64,000 nucleotides of DNA, taken from contig NZ_VHIQ01000007.1 of assembly GCF_006494535.1 (NCBI RefSeq), positions 62,001 through 126,000 of the forward strand, in the 5' to 3' direction. Below, piece after piece: positions 1 through 9,658 of the stretch. Origin of the DNA: Paucihalobacter ruber (GTDB lineage: Bacteria; Bacteroidota; Bacteroidia; Flavobacteriales; Flavobacteriaceae). Position 1 is the stretch's first letter. Every line of letters starts with the position of its first letter. The translations under genes were made by a program, and so were the position numbers. Under the pieces are notes generated by a model. It ran no database searches and was not told the origin of the DNA. It saw nothing but the letters and a program-made list of their open reading frames with translations.

Positions 1-2294
1 TGCGGTTGTGGTTTTGTATCTAATTTACAATCGCCACCACCACCGGGTAAATTAACGGTACCATTGTTACAGGTAAAAATAGATTGTTCCATACCTAACT
101 CGCCAAAGTGCCAAATCATTTTTGGTCCCGGGATGGTTAGTGTTACAGCTCCCAATGCCGACATTCTCGACAAGGCCACGTTAAGATTTTTAACATCGTG
201 GTTCGAGTTTGTAGAATTTCCGAATTGTAAATTTTTATACATCAGGCGTTCTTCGTCATGACTTTCGGCGTAGCCAAGAAGACGTGGTTGAGTGAACCCT
301 CTACTTTTGTGGCCCATACGGTTAAAGTTTTTATTGCCGTTTTGCCCCATGGTAAGCTCGTTATACTCATCGGTCATTTTACCCCAAAGCATGATTCCTT
401 TGCCTTCGTTGATGCGGTAGTTGGCCCATTGTTGTTCTTCGTTATCACTACCCAAGTGTTCAAAAATTACATAGTGGGTGTTATCTAAAGACCAAGAGTA
501 GTCAGCATATTCTTTAAGTACATCAATACGATCTTGCTGATAATTTTGAGTACAACCAAAGTCTCCATCAAAGGTACCGTTGCCACAATTTTGAGTAAAT
601 CCTTTGGTTAAATCCCATCTAAAGCCATCAATTTTGAATTCTGTAATCCAGTGTTCGATGACGCGTCTTGTATATTCCTGCACTAATGGCTGTTGGTGGT
701 TGAAGTCGTTACCAACGTTGAATGAGTGTGTAGGGAATTTGTTGAAATACGGACTGTCGTCTGCAGGTCCGCCCCAACCATCACCGTCGGGATCATCCAT
801 CCACATACGAACCAATGGGTTCCTGCCAAAGGCATGATTTAAAACAACGTCTAAAATTATGGCAATACCATTTTGATGACACACGTCAATAAACTCTTTC
901 AGCTTATCTTCAGTGCCGTAAAATTTATCAAGTGCCATGTGGAAAGAAGTATTGTAACCCCAGCTTTCGTTGCCTTCAAATTCCATTACCGGCATTAAAT
1001 GAATGGCATTGATATTTAAACTTTTAAAATAATCAATTTTATCGATTAAATCCTGATAGTTTCTATCGGCATCAAAATCTCTTACCAGTACTTCGTAAAT
1101 AATTAGGTCTTCCATCTTTGGTTTCTCAAAGTTTTCAACCTGCCAATTGTATGGTGTTTGTCCGGTTTGCAAAACAGTCACTTCTCTTTGCTGTCCTGCC
1201 GGATAGGCTGGAAGGTTTGGATAGGTGGTTGACGGAATAAAAGGATCATCAAAAGGCGATAGTACTAATGTTGAAAATGGATCAGCTGTTTTAACTAAAG
1301 CCGGAGAGCCTGAAATCGGATTTGAGTCAAAAACCCAATATTGATAAGTTTCAATATTTCCTGAAGTTAATCCGTTTAACTCTAGCCAGAATTTACCGTT
1401 AACCGGATCGCGTTTCATAGCATAATCCTGAGTTGGGTTGTAATTATTAAAACTACCTGCTACTTGAACATAATCTTTTCCAGGAGCAGTCAAAACCAAT
1501 GTAGCTTTTGTTGGATCGGTGGTAGAGTAATTAATACCATCTACTAACCCACTAGGAATTGGTTCTTCAATGGCAGTATCTATAACAAAAACTTCAAAAC
1601 TTGCTTCACCCGTTTCGCTAGTACCAGGTGGTGATCCAACAAATCGTACGGTACCACTATTTGTTATATTTGTTAACGTCCTGTTACAAGCCGGGAAACC
1701 ACAGGTGCCAGTAGCGACAGACAAGTTGTTGTAAAAAATTTCATAAGTACCTTGAACTGTTGTGCTACCCTGAAAGGCAATTGTTGCTGATACGGTAAGG
1801 TTGCTTCCAGATGTAATGATTGCAGGTCTAGTTGATGGAGCAGTGATAGTAATTTGTACAGCACCAACTAGAAGAATAAAGTCCTGGCAACCTGTTGCTT
1901 TTAATTCTTGAGTGCCATCAGGATTTCTAAAAACGATACCAATTCTTGTGGCTTCCGCTGCCTGCTGTTGTGTTAAGCCATAATAATCCTGAGGCACAAT
2001 GGTAATACTCCATGTTCCATCGCCATTGTTGGTCATTTCGCCAACGCCGTCATCTTGTCCCCAGTTTCCGATGACGCTAAACCCAAAAGCGTTGTTGTTA
2101 TTTCCAATACCAGAGTGCATATAGACTTTCTGTGGATTGTTAATGCCGTTACAGTTAGTTTCGTTACTGTTTAAATCAACCGTAATGGTAACCGGTTGGT
2201 CAACCTCTATGGCTCCCGGGTCAATTGTTACTTGTGAAAAAATTGTTCCAAGCCCACAAAAAATTAAAAAAGTTAGTAATGTAAATTTCTTCAT
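1..2294 (-). CDS. Secreted multidomain GH13 alpha-amylase, partial (3' end outside window)
   Basis: The reading frame opens at 2294 and stays open to base 1, giving at least 764 residues. It starts with a Sec signal peptide (MKKFTLLTFLIFCGLG..FSQ). Residues about 24-130 form a beta-rich binding-type module, about 145-230 an Ig-like module, and about 245-380 a CBM48/E-set-like module, followed by a GH13 barrel from about 395. The catalytic triad is visible: nucleophile D561 in GFRWD, acid/base E612 in IFEHLGS and D680 in ESHDEER. GH13 enzymes cut alpha-1,4-glucans with retention. The gene follows susE on the minus strand, so it is likely the SusG counterpart that makes the first cuts outside the cell. 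It has a cleavable signal peptide rather than a lipobox, so I infer T9SS secretion, with a sorting domain expected beyond the window edge. Confidence 0.9.
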   Translation of the reverse strand, partial: MKKFTLLTFLIFCGLGTIFSQVTIDPGAIEVDQPVTITVDLNSNETNCNGINNPQKVYMHSGIGNNNNAFGFSVIGNWGQDDGVGEMTNNGDGTWSITIVPQDYYGLTQQQAAEATRIGIVFRNPDGTQELKATGCQDFILLVGAVQITITAPSTRPAIITSGSNLTVSATIAFQGSTTVQGTYEIFYNNLSVATGTCGFPACNRTLTNITNSGTVRFVGSPPGTSETGEASFEVFVIDTAIEEPIPSGLVDGINYSTTDPTKATLVLTAPGKDYVQVAGSFNNYNPTQDYAMKRDPVNGKFWLELNGLTSGNIETYQYWVFDSNPISGSPALVKTADPFSTLVLSPFDDPFIPSTTYPNLPAYPAGQQREVTVLQTGQTPYNWQVENFEKPKMEDLIIYEVLVRDFDADRNYQDLIDKIDYFKSLNINAIHLMPVMEFEGNESWGYNTSFHMALDKFYGTEDKLKEFIDVCHQNGIAIILDVVLNHAFGRNPLVRMWMDDPDGDGWGGPADDSPYFNKFPTHSFNVGNDFNHQQPLVQEYTRRVIEHWITEFKIDGFRWDLTKGFTQNCGNGTFDGDFGCTQNYQQDRIDVLKEYADYSWSLDNTHYVIFEHLGSDNEEQQWANYRINEGKGIMLWGKMTDEYNELTMGQNGNKNFNRMGHKSRGFTQPRLLGYAESHDEERLMYKNLQFGNSTNSNHDVKNLNVALSRMSALGAVTLTIPGPKMIWHFGELGMEQSIFTCNNGTVNLPGGGGDCKLDTKPQP

Positions 2295-2312
2295 AGCTTA
2301 AAATAGTTTAAA

Positions 2313-2343
2313 AAAAAGGCTATGTGATTAGCATAGCCTTTTT
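2313..2343 (-). terminator. Rho-independent-type terminator between susE and the amylase gene
   Basis: A 12-bp perfect stem (arms 2313-2324 and 2332-2343, loop of 7) is followed on the minus strand by a run of T (gcctttttttt). It lies after the susE stop codon and before the amylase start, so it would end most susCDE transcripts and leave reduced read-through into the amylase. It could also act in the plus direction, but no gene ends there. Confidence 0.75.
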
Positions 2344-2365
2344 ATTGACTTTATAATTAAATTTA

Positions 2366-3547
2366 TTATTCTAAGGTGATTGTTTTGTTAATGGTGTCAA
2401 TTTTTAAGAAATATTGACCCGCAGTTCCAATAAATTGGAAGTTATTATCACCATCCTGAGCATCTTGGAAACGATTATCGATCGTGTAACCTTGGCTTAT
2501 AAATCCAGGATAATTAGTTCCAGAACCCCAGTCGGTAGCGGTGTTAAAGAATCTAAAGTTACCATCGTTTTCAGGTGATAAATTCACCCAACCTTGATAC
2601 ACGCCATTACCTTCGCACATAAATTGAATAGGGGTATCCCAGCTCCAGCCTGCATCAGGTAAACCTGCTCCTACCGCCCATAACTGGTCAAGGTCGCAAG
2701 AACCTGTTGGTGTTGGATCATCCAATGTAATTGTTTTATTGATATCATCAATAGTTAGGAAGTATAATCCTGAAGCTCCTGTAAATAAGAAGTTATTATC
2801 ACCATCCTGAGCATCTTCAAATCTTGAATCGATGGTATAACCGTCGTTGGCATATCCGGGGAAATTGGTTCCTGAACCCCAATCTGTTGCAGTCGAGAAG
2901 AATCTGAAATTACCATCACCATCAACGTTATTAGTAAAGGCCACATTACCTGTGTAAACACCATTACCTGAGCAGTTAATTACTTGGGGAGTATCCCAGC
3001 TCCATCCGGCAAACTTAACACCGGCACCTACTAAAAATAATTGATCGTGATCGCATACAGCAGGAGCTGTTGTTGTGTCTTCCGGTAGTACTAAAGTTAG
3101 TACTGCAGTATTAGAATATGTTTCTAAACCACCGTCGCCAACTGTAGAGCGAACTCTAAATGAAACCTGACCTGTGTTCGGATTTTCAGTATTTGGATCG
3201 CTGTCTAGCCCGGCTTGAGCGGCTATTACCAACATATCTCCAATGGTAATTGCAATTTCATTTGATGAAGTTGCGCCAACAGTCACAGCGTCAGAAAAGT
3301 CTCCCGCGATAGATCTTTGTAACTGATAGGTAATATTTGTGGGTACACCAACATCTGGTGTATTCCAAGTAAAGCGCTCGCCTAAATTTTGAGCGGCTAT
3401 TGGTGTCAATACATATTGTGCTGAGAACGAATTGGTAAATGCGAAGTCAGCTTGATTCGCTATAAAAACCACGTCATCTTCGGTTTCACAGCTGTTAAAA
3501 CTTATTAAGGCAAAGATGAAAAGGCCTAAGATTGATAATTTTTTCAT
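2366..3547 (-). CDS. susE: SusE/SusF-like starch-binding outer-membrane lipoprotein
   Basis: The product is 393 residues with a lipoprotein signal peptide ending in FNSC (Cys about residue 20), then acidic residues (ETEDD) as is common in surface lipoproteins of Bacteroidota. An N-terminal SusE-type domain (about 25-155) is followed by two tandem homologous modules of about 110 residues (about 164-275 and 283-393). Each contains WSWDTP, NFRFF, TDWGSGTN and QDGDNNF, so they are internal duplicates; the Trp and Asp rich patches suit glucan binding. SusE-family proteins have no catalytic activity and hold starch at the cell surface. The gene is 20 bp downstream of susD. The exact ligand is inferred from context. 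Confidence 0.85.
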   Translation of the reverse strand: MKKLSILGLFIFALISFNSCETEDDVVFIANQADFAFTNSFSAQYVLTPIAAQNLGERFTWNTPDVGVPTNITYQLQRSIAGDFSDAVTVGATSSNEIAITIGDMLVIAAQAGLDSDPNTENPNTGQVSFRVRSTVGDGGLETYSNTAVLTLVLPEDTTTAPAVCDHDQLFLVGAGVKFAGWSWDTPQVINCSGNGVYTGNVAFTNNVDGDGNFRFFSTATDWGSGTNFPGYANDGYTIDSRFEDAQDGDNNFLFTGASGLYFLTIDDINKTITLDDPTPTGSCDLDQLWAVGAGLPDAGWSWDTPIQFMCEGNGVYQGWVNLSPENDGNFRFFNTATDWGSGTNYPGFISQGYTIDNRFQDAQDGDNNFQFIGTAGQYFLKIDTINKTITLE

Positions 3548-3567
3548 GTTTAAAAAGATGTTGTTAA

Positions 3568-5196
3568 TTAATATCCTGTATTTTGAGTTAAATTGGTGTT
3601 GATACCTAAATCGGTGGCCGGTAATGGCATTAAATCTCTAAAAGATTCGGTGGTGGTACCTTGAGGTACGTTACCTTTCCATTGCCAAATACCTTGATCT
3701 GAGAATTGTCCAAATCTAATCAAGTCTGTTCGTCTGTGCATTTCCCAGTATAATTCTCTGGCGCGTTCGTCGATAATAAAATCGAGTGTTAAATTGCCCG
3801 AAGTAATGTTGCCACTGGTGTCACCATAAGCACGTTCTCTAAGCTGGTTAATATAACCTACTGCTGTTCCAACGTTTCCACCGCCGCCTCTTAAAGCTGC
3901 CTCGGCGTACATTAAATAAGCATCGGCCAATCTAAACATAGGGAAATCTGTATCCGGAAAATCACCTGTTGGGTCAGACCCCGCTACACCATTTACATCC
4001 ACATTGCGATATTTCGTAATAGCAAATCCTTGGTTGAACGGTCCAACTTGGTTGATATCTTTACTTTGTCCCTGAGTGTAAAATAAAGCCCTTCCATCGG
4101 CTGAATTTTCTTCGCCCGGGAACATTTCAACAAAGGTAGGTGTGGTTCTAATACCAAACCAGCCACCGTTGATACCAAAAGCAGCAGGATTCATTGAACC
4201 ACCAACAGGCGCGTGTAATAAGAAAGTCATACCACCAAATCCTTGTGTTCTTAAACCGTCAAATGGAATGGTGAATACTACCTCATTTTGTGCTCCATTA
4301 GAATCATTATCGGCCAAGAAAGAGTGGAAATAAGGAATATTTGGAATGACATACCCTGCACCAATTACATTATTGGTGTAAGTGATCACTTCGCTGTAGC
4401 GAGGTGTACCGGTATATACTTCTGCATTTAAATACAGCTTCGCAAGTAACATCCAGGCAGCGGCTCTGTCGGCACGTCCGTACTCATTTTGACGTGGTGC
4501 TACCATATCGTCCAAGATATCCAGTAATTCAGACTCAACATAGGTAAATAAATCTTCACGGCTAATTTGTTGAGGTAAGAAGGCTCCAATTGGGTCATTC
4601 TCTGTAACAAATGGCACATTGCCATATAAATCAAGCGCGTGCCAGTACGTTAAAGCACGCATGAATCTTACTTCTGCTCTGTAGGTCTCAACTTCTGCTC
4701 TTAAATTACCGTCAACACCTCTGCCATCAAGTTTTTCCGGGGTAGTTTGACGTAAAAATTCATTGGTTAAGGCAACCTGATAGAAAATTCTACTGTACAT
4801 GGTTCTGATAAATTCATTACCCGATGTCCAGGTTTGTGCATGTAAATCTTGAATGGTACCATCGTTCCAGCCTATCAAGGCTTCATCGGTGGTTAATTCC
4901 TGCATTTTCCAATACAAACGCATGTAATTGGAAAAACCTTCATCCAATCCTACCAAATCCGGGGCTCCTGCAGGACCTTCTTGGCCACTTACGGATATAC
5001 CTACATAAATTTTAGCGAGGAATTGTCTGTACGACTCCGGATTTTCAAATGCGGCGTCTCCCACAAGACGATTGTCTTCTGGTTGCAAGTCTAAATTGCT
5101 TTCGCAGGACTGGAAAAATGCCAGCACCGAAAAGGCAACTACAAGGGTTTTAATTGTTCTTAACATAGCTTTGATATTTATAAATTTATTCATCAT
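3568..5196 (-). CDS. susD: SusD-family outer-membrane nutrient-binding lipoprotein
   Basis: This 542-residue protein has the SusD layout: lipobox FFQSC, an N-terminal SusD-like helical region, and the C-terminal RagB/SusD region ending in a list of short segments such as RLADAYLMYAEA and LRERAY, with FIIDERARELYWE, the typical SusD signature. SusD caps the SusC barrel and captures glucan oligosaccharides. It directly abuts the susC stop codon, so the two are translated together. The start is uncertain: ATG codons occur at 5196, 5193 and 5166. The 5166 start (MLRTIK) gives a more usual signal peptide of about 22 residues. Confidence 0.93.
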   Translation of the reverse strand: MMNKFINIKAMLRTIKTLVVAFSVLAFFQSCESNLDLQPEDNRLVGDAAFENPESYRQFLAKIYVGISVSGQEGPAGAPDLVGLDEGFSNYMRLYWKMQELTTDEALIGWNDGTIQDLHAQTWTSGNEFIRTMYSRIFYQVALTNEFLRQTTPEKLDGRGVDGNLRAEVETYRAEVRFMRALTYWHALDLYGNVPFVTENDPIGAFLPQQISREDLFTYVESELLDILDDMVAPRQNEYGRADRAAAWMLLAKLYLNAEVYTGTPRYSEVITYTNNVIGAGYVIPNIPYFHSFLADNDSNGAQNEVVFTIPFDGLRTQGFGGMTFLLHAPVGGSMNPAAFGINGGWFGIRTTPTFVEMFPGEENSADGRALFYTQGQSKDINQVGPFNQGFAITKYRNVDVNGVAGSDPTGDFPDTDFPMFRLADAYLMYAEAALRGGGGNVGTAVGYINQLRERAYGDTSGNITSGNLTLDFIIDERARELYWEMHRRTDLIRFGQFSDQGIWQWKGNVPQGTTTESFRDLMPLPATDLGINTNLTQNTGY

Positions 5197-8100
5197 TTAA
5201 AATTTAAAATTCAATCCTAGCACAAAGGTTCTGGCTCTTGGGTAGAAATTATTATCGATACCATTAGCGATTTCAGGATCTAAACCATCGTATTCAGTAA
5301 TAACAAATAAGTTGGTTCCTGTTAAAGATACTCTTAAGTTAACTTTTTCCATAGGGATGTTATAACCTATGGTAGCGTTGTCAAGTCTCAAGAAATCTGC
5401 TCTTTGTAAGTAGTAGTCTGAAAAAAGATTTTGACTTCTAAAATTAGTAGCTAAAACGCTCTGGTGAGCATTCGGTTGAAAATCTCCGGGAGCATCAAGA
5501 ACTACAGCAAGATTACCTCTATCTGAGGCTACGTTATTATACACATAGTTGCCAAAACTGCCTCTGAAGGTAAAACTTAAATCAAAATTTTTGTATTGGA
5601 AGTTATTTGTAAGTCCGATAAATGCATCAGGTGTCGCTTTTTTATAAGCCTGTCTGTCTGCCTCTGTAATTTGATTATCGGCATTAGTATCGACATAAGC
5701 GCCTTCTATTGGATTATTTTGGTTGTTATAAACCTGTCTCCAAACAAAGAAAGTAAGTGGATCTAGGCCCGGTCTCCATAATTGGATGGTGTTACCAACA
5801 CCACCGGCAATACCGCCTTGAGGGATAAAGAAGTTAGGATCACCGCTTAGATTAAGCTTAGTGATTTCATTTTCTTGTAATGTGAAGTTAAAATTCACAT
5901 CCCAGTTCAGGTTTTCTGATTTCGCAAGAACACCATTTAAACTTAATTCTAAACCTTTAGAAGTAGTTGCTCCTACGTTAGTTGTTAAGAAATCTGAAAG
6001 GTTAGATCCTGCTGCCACCGGTATGGTTGCTAATAAATCCTCTGTTTCTCTGTAGTATCCGTCAATAGAACCTGTTAATCTGTTATTGAATAATCCGAAA
6101 TCAAGACCTACGTTGTATTGGGTTGTTGATTCCCAGGTTAGATTTTCGTCGAAAGCTTCAGGTCTTAGTGGATCAACAAATTGATTTCCAAATTGCGCAC
6201 TTACTTGATCATTTAAGGCAGGCGTATAAACGCCTAAGTAACCGTAATTAGGTCCAATCTCTTGCTGACCGGTTACACCCCAACCGCCGCGTAATTTTAA
6301 GTTAGAGAAGAAAGAATTGGCCATAAAAGGCTCATTCATAATTTTCCAACCTACCGATACACCGGGGAAATTACCCCATCGACCAGCTGGACTAAATCTT
6401 GAAGAACCATCACGTCTGAAAGTTGCAGAAATTAAATAACGGTCTGAAATATCAAAACTGGCTCTTGCAAAATATGATTCTAAGGCATTTCTGTTAATAA
6501 CCGTTGGGAAAGTGTTTAGTACACCTCCGGCACCGGTGGCAGTTCTATCAGATCTGATATAAAACTCTTGGTACGAGTGACCAGCAGTTAAATCTACAAT
6601 TGTATTGATTGATTCAACATTTGTTTTGTAGTTAAAATAAAAATCCAGCAACGTGTTTCGGTTTAAACCTGAATAAAAATTCTGGAAAGCGAAGGCACCC
6701 GGATTGTTAGGATTTGCCACATTAAATTGCGCACCGTCATTTTCGGCATAATCAATACCTGCATTTAAGTTGAATTTCAAGTCAGGCAAAAATCTAAATC
6801 TGTAATCAATATTAAAATTAGAAATAAAACGCTTAATATTACTTCTGTTTTGATTTTCTAATAATAAGGTTAGCGGGTTTACAGGAGCTAAATTGGCATT
6901 TCCTATTTGGCTGTACTGAAATAAAGACCCGTCAGGATTTCTAACCGGTTGCGTTGGATCGAATTGAGCCGCAGCACCAATGGCACCTTGATCTGTAAAG
7001 AAGAATTCGTCTAAAATACCTCTTGTTGTTAAAGTTAATTTTAAATCATTATCGAACAAACGTTGTACAAAAGATGCGTTTAGTGCATTTCGCTCGTACA
7101 AATCGCGTAATAAGGTACCTTGTTGCGAAACGTGGTTGTAATTTACTCTAAAATTAAAGTTTTCATAACCTTTAGAAACGGTTAAGTTATGAATAGCACC
7201 AATGGCTGTTTGATAAATCTGATCTTGCCAGTTTGTATTGGCATCACCCAACAACGCCGGATTAAATTCGCTGCTAATTGATGATAAACCTCTATACTGA
7301 TCTGCCGTTAGAACATCAAGTTCATTTATATTACTGGCTGCAGAAGCCTTTAAATCGTATTCTACAGTTAAAGGTGCGTTAGCCGAACCTTTCTTGGTTG
7401 TGATTAAAATAACGCCGTTAGAAGCTCTTGATCCATAGATAGCCGTAGCTGAGGCGTCTTTTAACACCACAAAATCTTCAATATCGTCAGGGTTAATAGC
7501 AGAAAGTGAATTTCTGGTACCTTGAGCACCACCGCGTTGATCTAGTGGTAATCCATCTATAACTATCAAAGGACTGTTGTTAGCAGAAAGCGATGCACCA
7601 CCTCTAATTCTAATTTCCGAACCTTCACCGGCAGCACCACCGCCTGAGGTAACTCTTACCCCGGCAGATTTACCTGCTAAAAGTGTTTCAGGAGATACAA
7701 TGGCACCTTTGTTAAAACGTTCGTCGTTAATTTTTTCAACGGCACCTGTGGCATCTTGTTTGGTGGTGGCACCGTAACCAATTAGTACCACTTCGTCTAA
7801 TTGAGCGGCATCTTCGTTTAGGGTAACATCTAACCTGCTACCACCGCTGTAAATAACCTCCTTTGATTTGTAACCTAAATAAGAAAATACCACTACGTCG
7901 CCATTGTTTAATGATAATGAGTAATTGCCATCAAAATCTGTAGACGCACCGGTAGTTGTTCCCTTCACCAAGACGTTCACACCGGGAAGCGGAAGTCCGT
8001 TAGCTTCATCTGTTACCGTACCCGATACACTGGTTTGCGCAAAAAGCGTTGCAGGTATCAAAAAAACTAGTAAAAGCAAGCTATTAAAAAATGTTCTCAT
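5197..8100 (-). CDS. susC: SusC-family TonB-dependent outer-membrane transporter
   Basis: The product is 967 residues with signal peptide MRTFFNSLLLLVF..LFAQ, a CarboxypepD_reg-like domain (about 23-105, with SGTVTDEANGLPLPGVNV), a plug domain (about 110-235, with DEVVLIGYG and VLKDASATAIYGSRASNG), and a beta-barrel ending in an aromatic residue (VLGLNFKF). SusC proteins import oligosaccharides across the outer membrane using TonB energy, paired with the adjacent SusD. It is the first gene of the minus-strand unit susC-susD-susE-amylase. At 967 residues it is near the normal length for the alpha-glucan SusC branch. Substrate is inferred from the surrounding GH13/GH31/GH65/GH97 genes. Confidence 0.95.
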   Translation of the reverse strand: MRTFFNSLLLLVFLIPATLFAQTSVSGTVTDEANGLPLPGVNVLVKGTTTGASTDFDGNYSLSLNNGDVVVFSYLGYKSKEVIYSGGSRLDVTLNEDAAQLDEVVLIGYGATTKQDATGAVEKINDERFNKGAIVSPETLLAGKSAGVRVTSGGGAAGEGSEIRIRGGASLSANNSPLIVIDGLPLDQRGGAQGTRNSLSAINPDDIEDFVVLKDASATAIYGSRASNGVILITTKKGSANAPLTVEYDLKASAASNINELDVLTADQYRGLSSISSEFNPALLGDANTNWQDQIYQTAIGAIHNLTVSKGYENFNFRVNYNHVSQQGTLLRDLYERNALNASFVQRLFDNDLKLTLTTRGILDEFFFTDQGAIGAAAQFDPTQPVRNPDGSLFQYSQIGNANLAPVNPLTLLLENQNRSNIKRFISNFNIDYRFRFLPDLKFNLNAGIDYAENDGAQFNVANPNNPGAFAFQNFYSGLNRNTLLDFYFNYKTNVESINTIVDLTAGHSYQEFYIRSDRTATGAGGVLNTFPTVINRNALESYFARASFDISDRYLISATFRRDGSSRFSPAGRWGNFPGVSVGWKIMNEPFMANSFFSNLKLRGGWGVTGQQEIGPNYGYLGVYTPALNDQVSAQFGNQFVDPLRPEAFDENLTWESTTQYNVGLDFGLFNNRLTGSIDGYYRETEDLLATIPVAAGSNLSDFLTTNVGATTSKGLELSLNGVLAKSENLNWDVNFNFTLQENEITKLNLSGDPNFFIPQGGIAGGVGNTIQLWRPGLDPLTFFVWRQVYNNQNNPIEGAYVDTNADNQITEADRQAYKKATPDAFIGLTNNFQYKNFDLSFTFRGSFGNYVYNNVASDRGNLAVVLDAPGDFQPNAHQSVLATNFRSQNLFSDYYLQRADFLRLDNATIGYNIPMEKVNLRVSLTGTNLFVITEYDGLDPEIANGIDNNFYPRARTFVLGLNFKF

Positions 8101-8404
8101 ACAATGTTTTTAATTGTTAAATTGATTAAGTTGATTTGTATATTTTCACTTCTAAACGTTAAAACTATGTAAAAAAAAGGTAACTTTTTAGTTAAGCATC
8201 TTTTTGACATGACCGAAAACGTTTTCGTGTTGAAAACTTTTATAGAATAGCACTTTTGCTTTCAAAAATAGCTAAAAATTATCATATTCACAATAGAGTC
8301 TTTGTATCATTGTTAAAAGTGGAAATACAAATGCTAAAATTAGCGTATCTTAGCTACCAAATTTATGATGAATGTCATAAAAATGTTATATCTAAAGCGC
8401 CTTT
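8101..8404. promoter_or_regulatory. Divergent regulatory region between susC and the LacI regulator
   Basis: This 304-bp stretch has no gene. It holds a 14-bp palindromic operator (8214-8227), a minus-strand box TACCTTTT (8175-8182) as the best susC promoter candidate, and a plus-strand box TATCTTAG (8346-8353) as a candidate for the regulator gene. Neither box is a perfect match to TAnnTTTG. Confidence 0.55.
8214..8227. promoter_or_regulatory. Perfect palindromic LacI-family operator
   Basis: The sequence cgaaaacgttttcg is its own reverse complement, with the central CG and AAAAC/GTTTT arms typical of LacI/GalR operators. It lies upstream of susC and next to a LacI-family gene. Its centre is about 50 bp upstream of the likely susC start site, outside the promoter core, which would fit activation or upstream control better than simple promoter blocking; that last point is inference. 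Confidence 0.75.
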
Positions 8405-9451
8405 ATGAAACGTAAAATTACTCTTAAACAAATTGCTAGAGAATTAGATGTATCTATTTCAACAGTATCAAAAGCGTTGCGAAACAGCGAAGAAATTAGC
8501 GCAGATACCATTGAAAAAGTTCAGGCTTTTGCCAAACTGTACAATTATAAACCTAATAACATTGCTTTAAGTCTTAAAAACCGACGAACCAAGAAAATAG
8601 GGGTTATTATTCCTGAGATTGTACATCATTTTTTCTCAAACGTCATTAAAGGCATCGAGAAGGTTGCTAATAAGCACGGTTATAATGTAATTGTGGCCTT
8701 GTCGAATGAATCATTTGATAAAGAGGTTCTAAATATGGAAATGCTTGCCAATGGCAGTATTGACGGATTTATTTTGTCTATTTCAAAAGAAACACTAATG
8801 CTCAAAGACTATCACCATTTTAGAGAAACCATCAATCAGGGAATGCCTATTGTCATGTTTGACAGGGTGGTTAATGAAATTAACTGCGATAAGGTGATTG
8901 TAGACGATTTTGACGGCGCCAAAAATGCCGTAAAGATTATGATAGACGGTGGCAGTAAACACATAGGAATTATTACCACCAAAGATTATGTAAGTGTTGG
9001 AAGCCTTAGAACCAACGGCTATTTAAGCGCTTTACAACTTAGCGGAATTACGGCTTCAGATGAGCTTGTTTTGAAAGTAGAAGACGGTTTAGACACTGAA
9101 GAAAACTCAGATAAATTGTACAAAACCATTCAGTCGTTATTTGATAACAACCCACAAATGGATGGCGTTTTTGCGGTTAACGAACTATTTGCATTGATTG
9201 CCATGAAAGTTGCTCACGAACGGGGGATTAAAATACCCGAACAAATGCAGGTTATTGGCTTTACCAACGGGGTTTTGTCAAAGTATGCCACACCAAGTCT
9301 TACCACTGTTAGTCAGCATGCCCAGCAGATTGGAGAACAATCGGCATACTTACTGATTGAGCGTTTAGAAAAAGACGAAGATCTAGAAGAAGATGGCTGG
9401 AAAACCGTTATTGTAAAGACCGATGTTGTAGAACGCGATTCGACGAAATAG
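8405..9451 (+). CDS. LacI/GalR-family transcriptional regulator
   Basis: The 348-residue protein has an N-terminal LacI helix-turn-helix (residues about 3-55: LKQIARELDVSISTVSKALR) with hinge region YKPNNIALSLKNRRT, then a periplasmic-binding-protein-like effector domain from KIGVIIPEI to the end. The family binds sugar or sugar phosphate and a palindromic operator. It is divergent from susC and upstream of the maltose operon, so it is the probable local regulator of alpha-glucan use, with maltose or a maltodextrin as likely effector (inference). This differs from the Bacteroides thetaiotaomicron sus system, where SusR, an unrelated sensor, does this job. Confidence 0.93.
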   Translation: MKRKITLKQIARELDVSISTVSKALRNSEEISADTIEKVQAFAKLYNYKPNNIALSLKNRRTKKIGVIIPEIVHHFFSNVIKGIEKVANKHGYNVIVALSNESFDKEVLNMEMLANGSIDGFILSISKETLMLKDYHHFRETINQGMPIVMFDRVVNEINCDKVIVDDFDGAKNAVKIMIDGGSKHIGIITTKDYVSVGSLRTNGYLSALQLSGITASDELVLKVEDGLDTEENSDKLYKTIQSLFDNNPQMDGVFAVNELFALIAMKVAHERGIKIPEQMQVIGFTNGVLSKYATPSLTTVSQHAQQIGEQSAYLLIERLEKDEDLEEDGWKTVIVKTDVVERDSTK

Positions 9452-9455
9452 CGGG

Positions 9456-9495
9456 GTTATTAAGTTATTAAGTTATTGAGTTATTGAGTTATTGA
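9456..9495. repeat. Five tandem copies of an 8-bp unit gttatt(a/g)a
   Basis: Two copies of gttattaa are followed by three copies of gttattga, directly after the regulator stop codon. It looks like a short slipped-strand repeat with no coding role. Confidence 0.85.
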
Positions 9496-9642
9496 GTGGT
9501 GAGCCTGTCCGCCAAAGCGATAGCGTAGGAGATAGGTGAGTGCTTTTGTGGTTGCACAGAATAAAAGTTAAATATTAAAAGTTAAAAGTCTGTACGTCCA
9601 TTATATAGGCTGAATACTTATCGTAAATACATGGAACTAATT

Positions 9643-9658
9643 GTCCCCTCGAGGGGAC
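9643..9658. repeat. 16-bp perfect palindrome
   Basis: gtcccctcgaggggac is self-complementary and GC-rich in an AT-rich gap, and is followed by cataggggtg, which repeats the gggg motif. It may be a piece of a dispersed intergenic repeat or a protein-binding site; only one copy is seen in this window. Confidence 0.6.

Noticed and set aside
604-837. Plus-strand frames inside the amylase gene as separate genes
   Set aside because: They are antisense to an intact minus-strand GH13 frame with catalytic residues and show no domain.
3568-8100. SusC/SusD pair as a novel, unassigned nutrient system
   Set aside because: The flanking GH13, GH31, GH65 and GH97 genes give a clear alpha-glucan role.
9456-9495. 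Tandem 8-bp units as a CRISPR-like array
   Set aside because: The units are adjacent without spacers, too short, and no cas gene is present.
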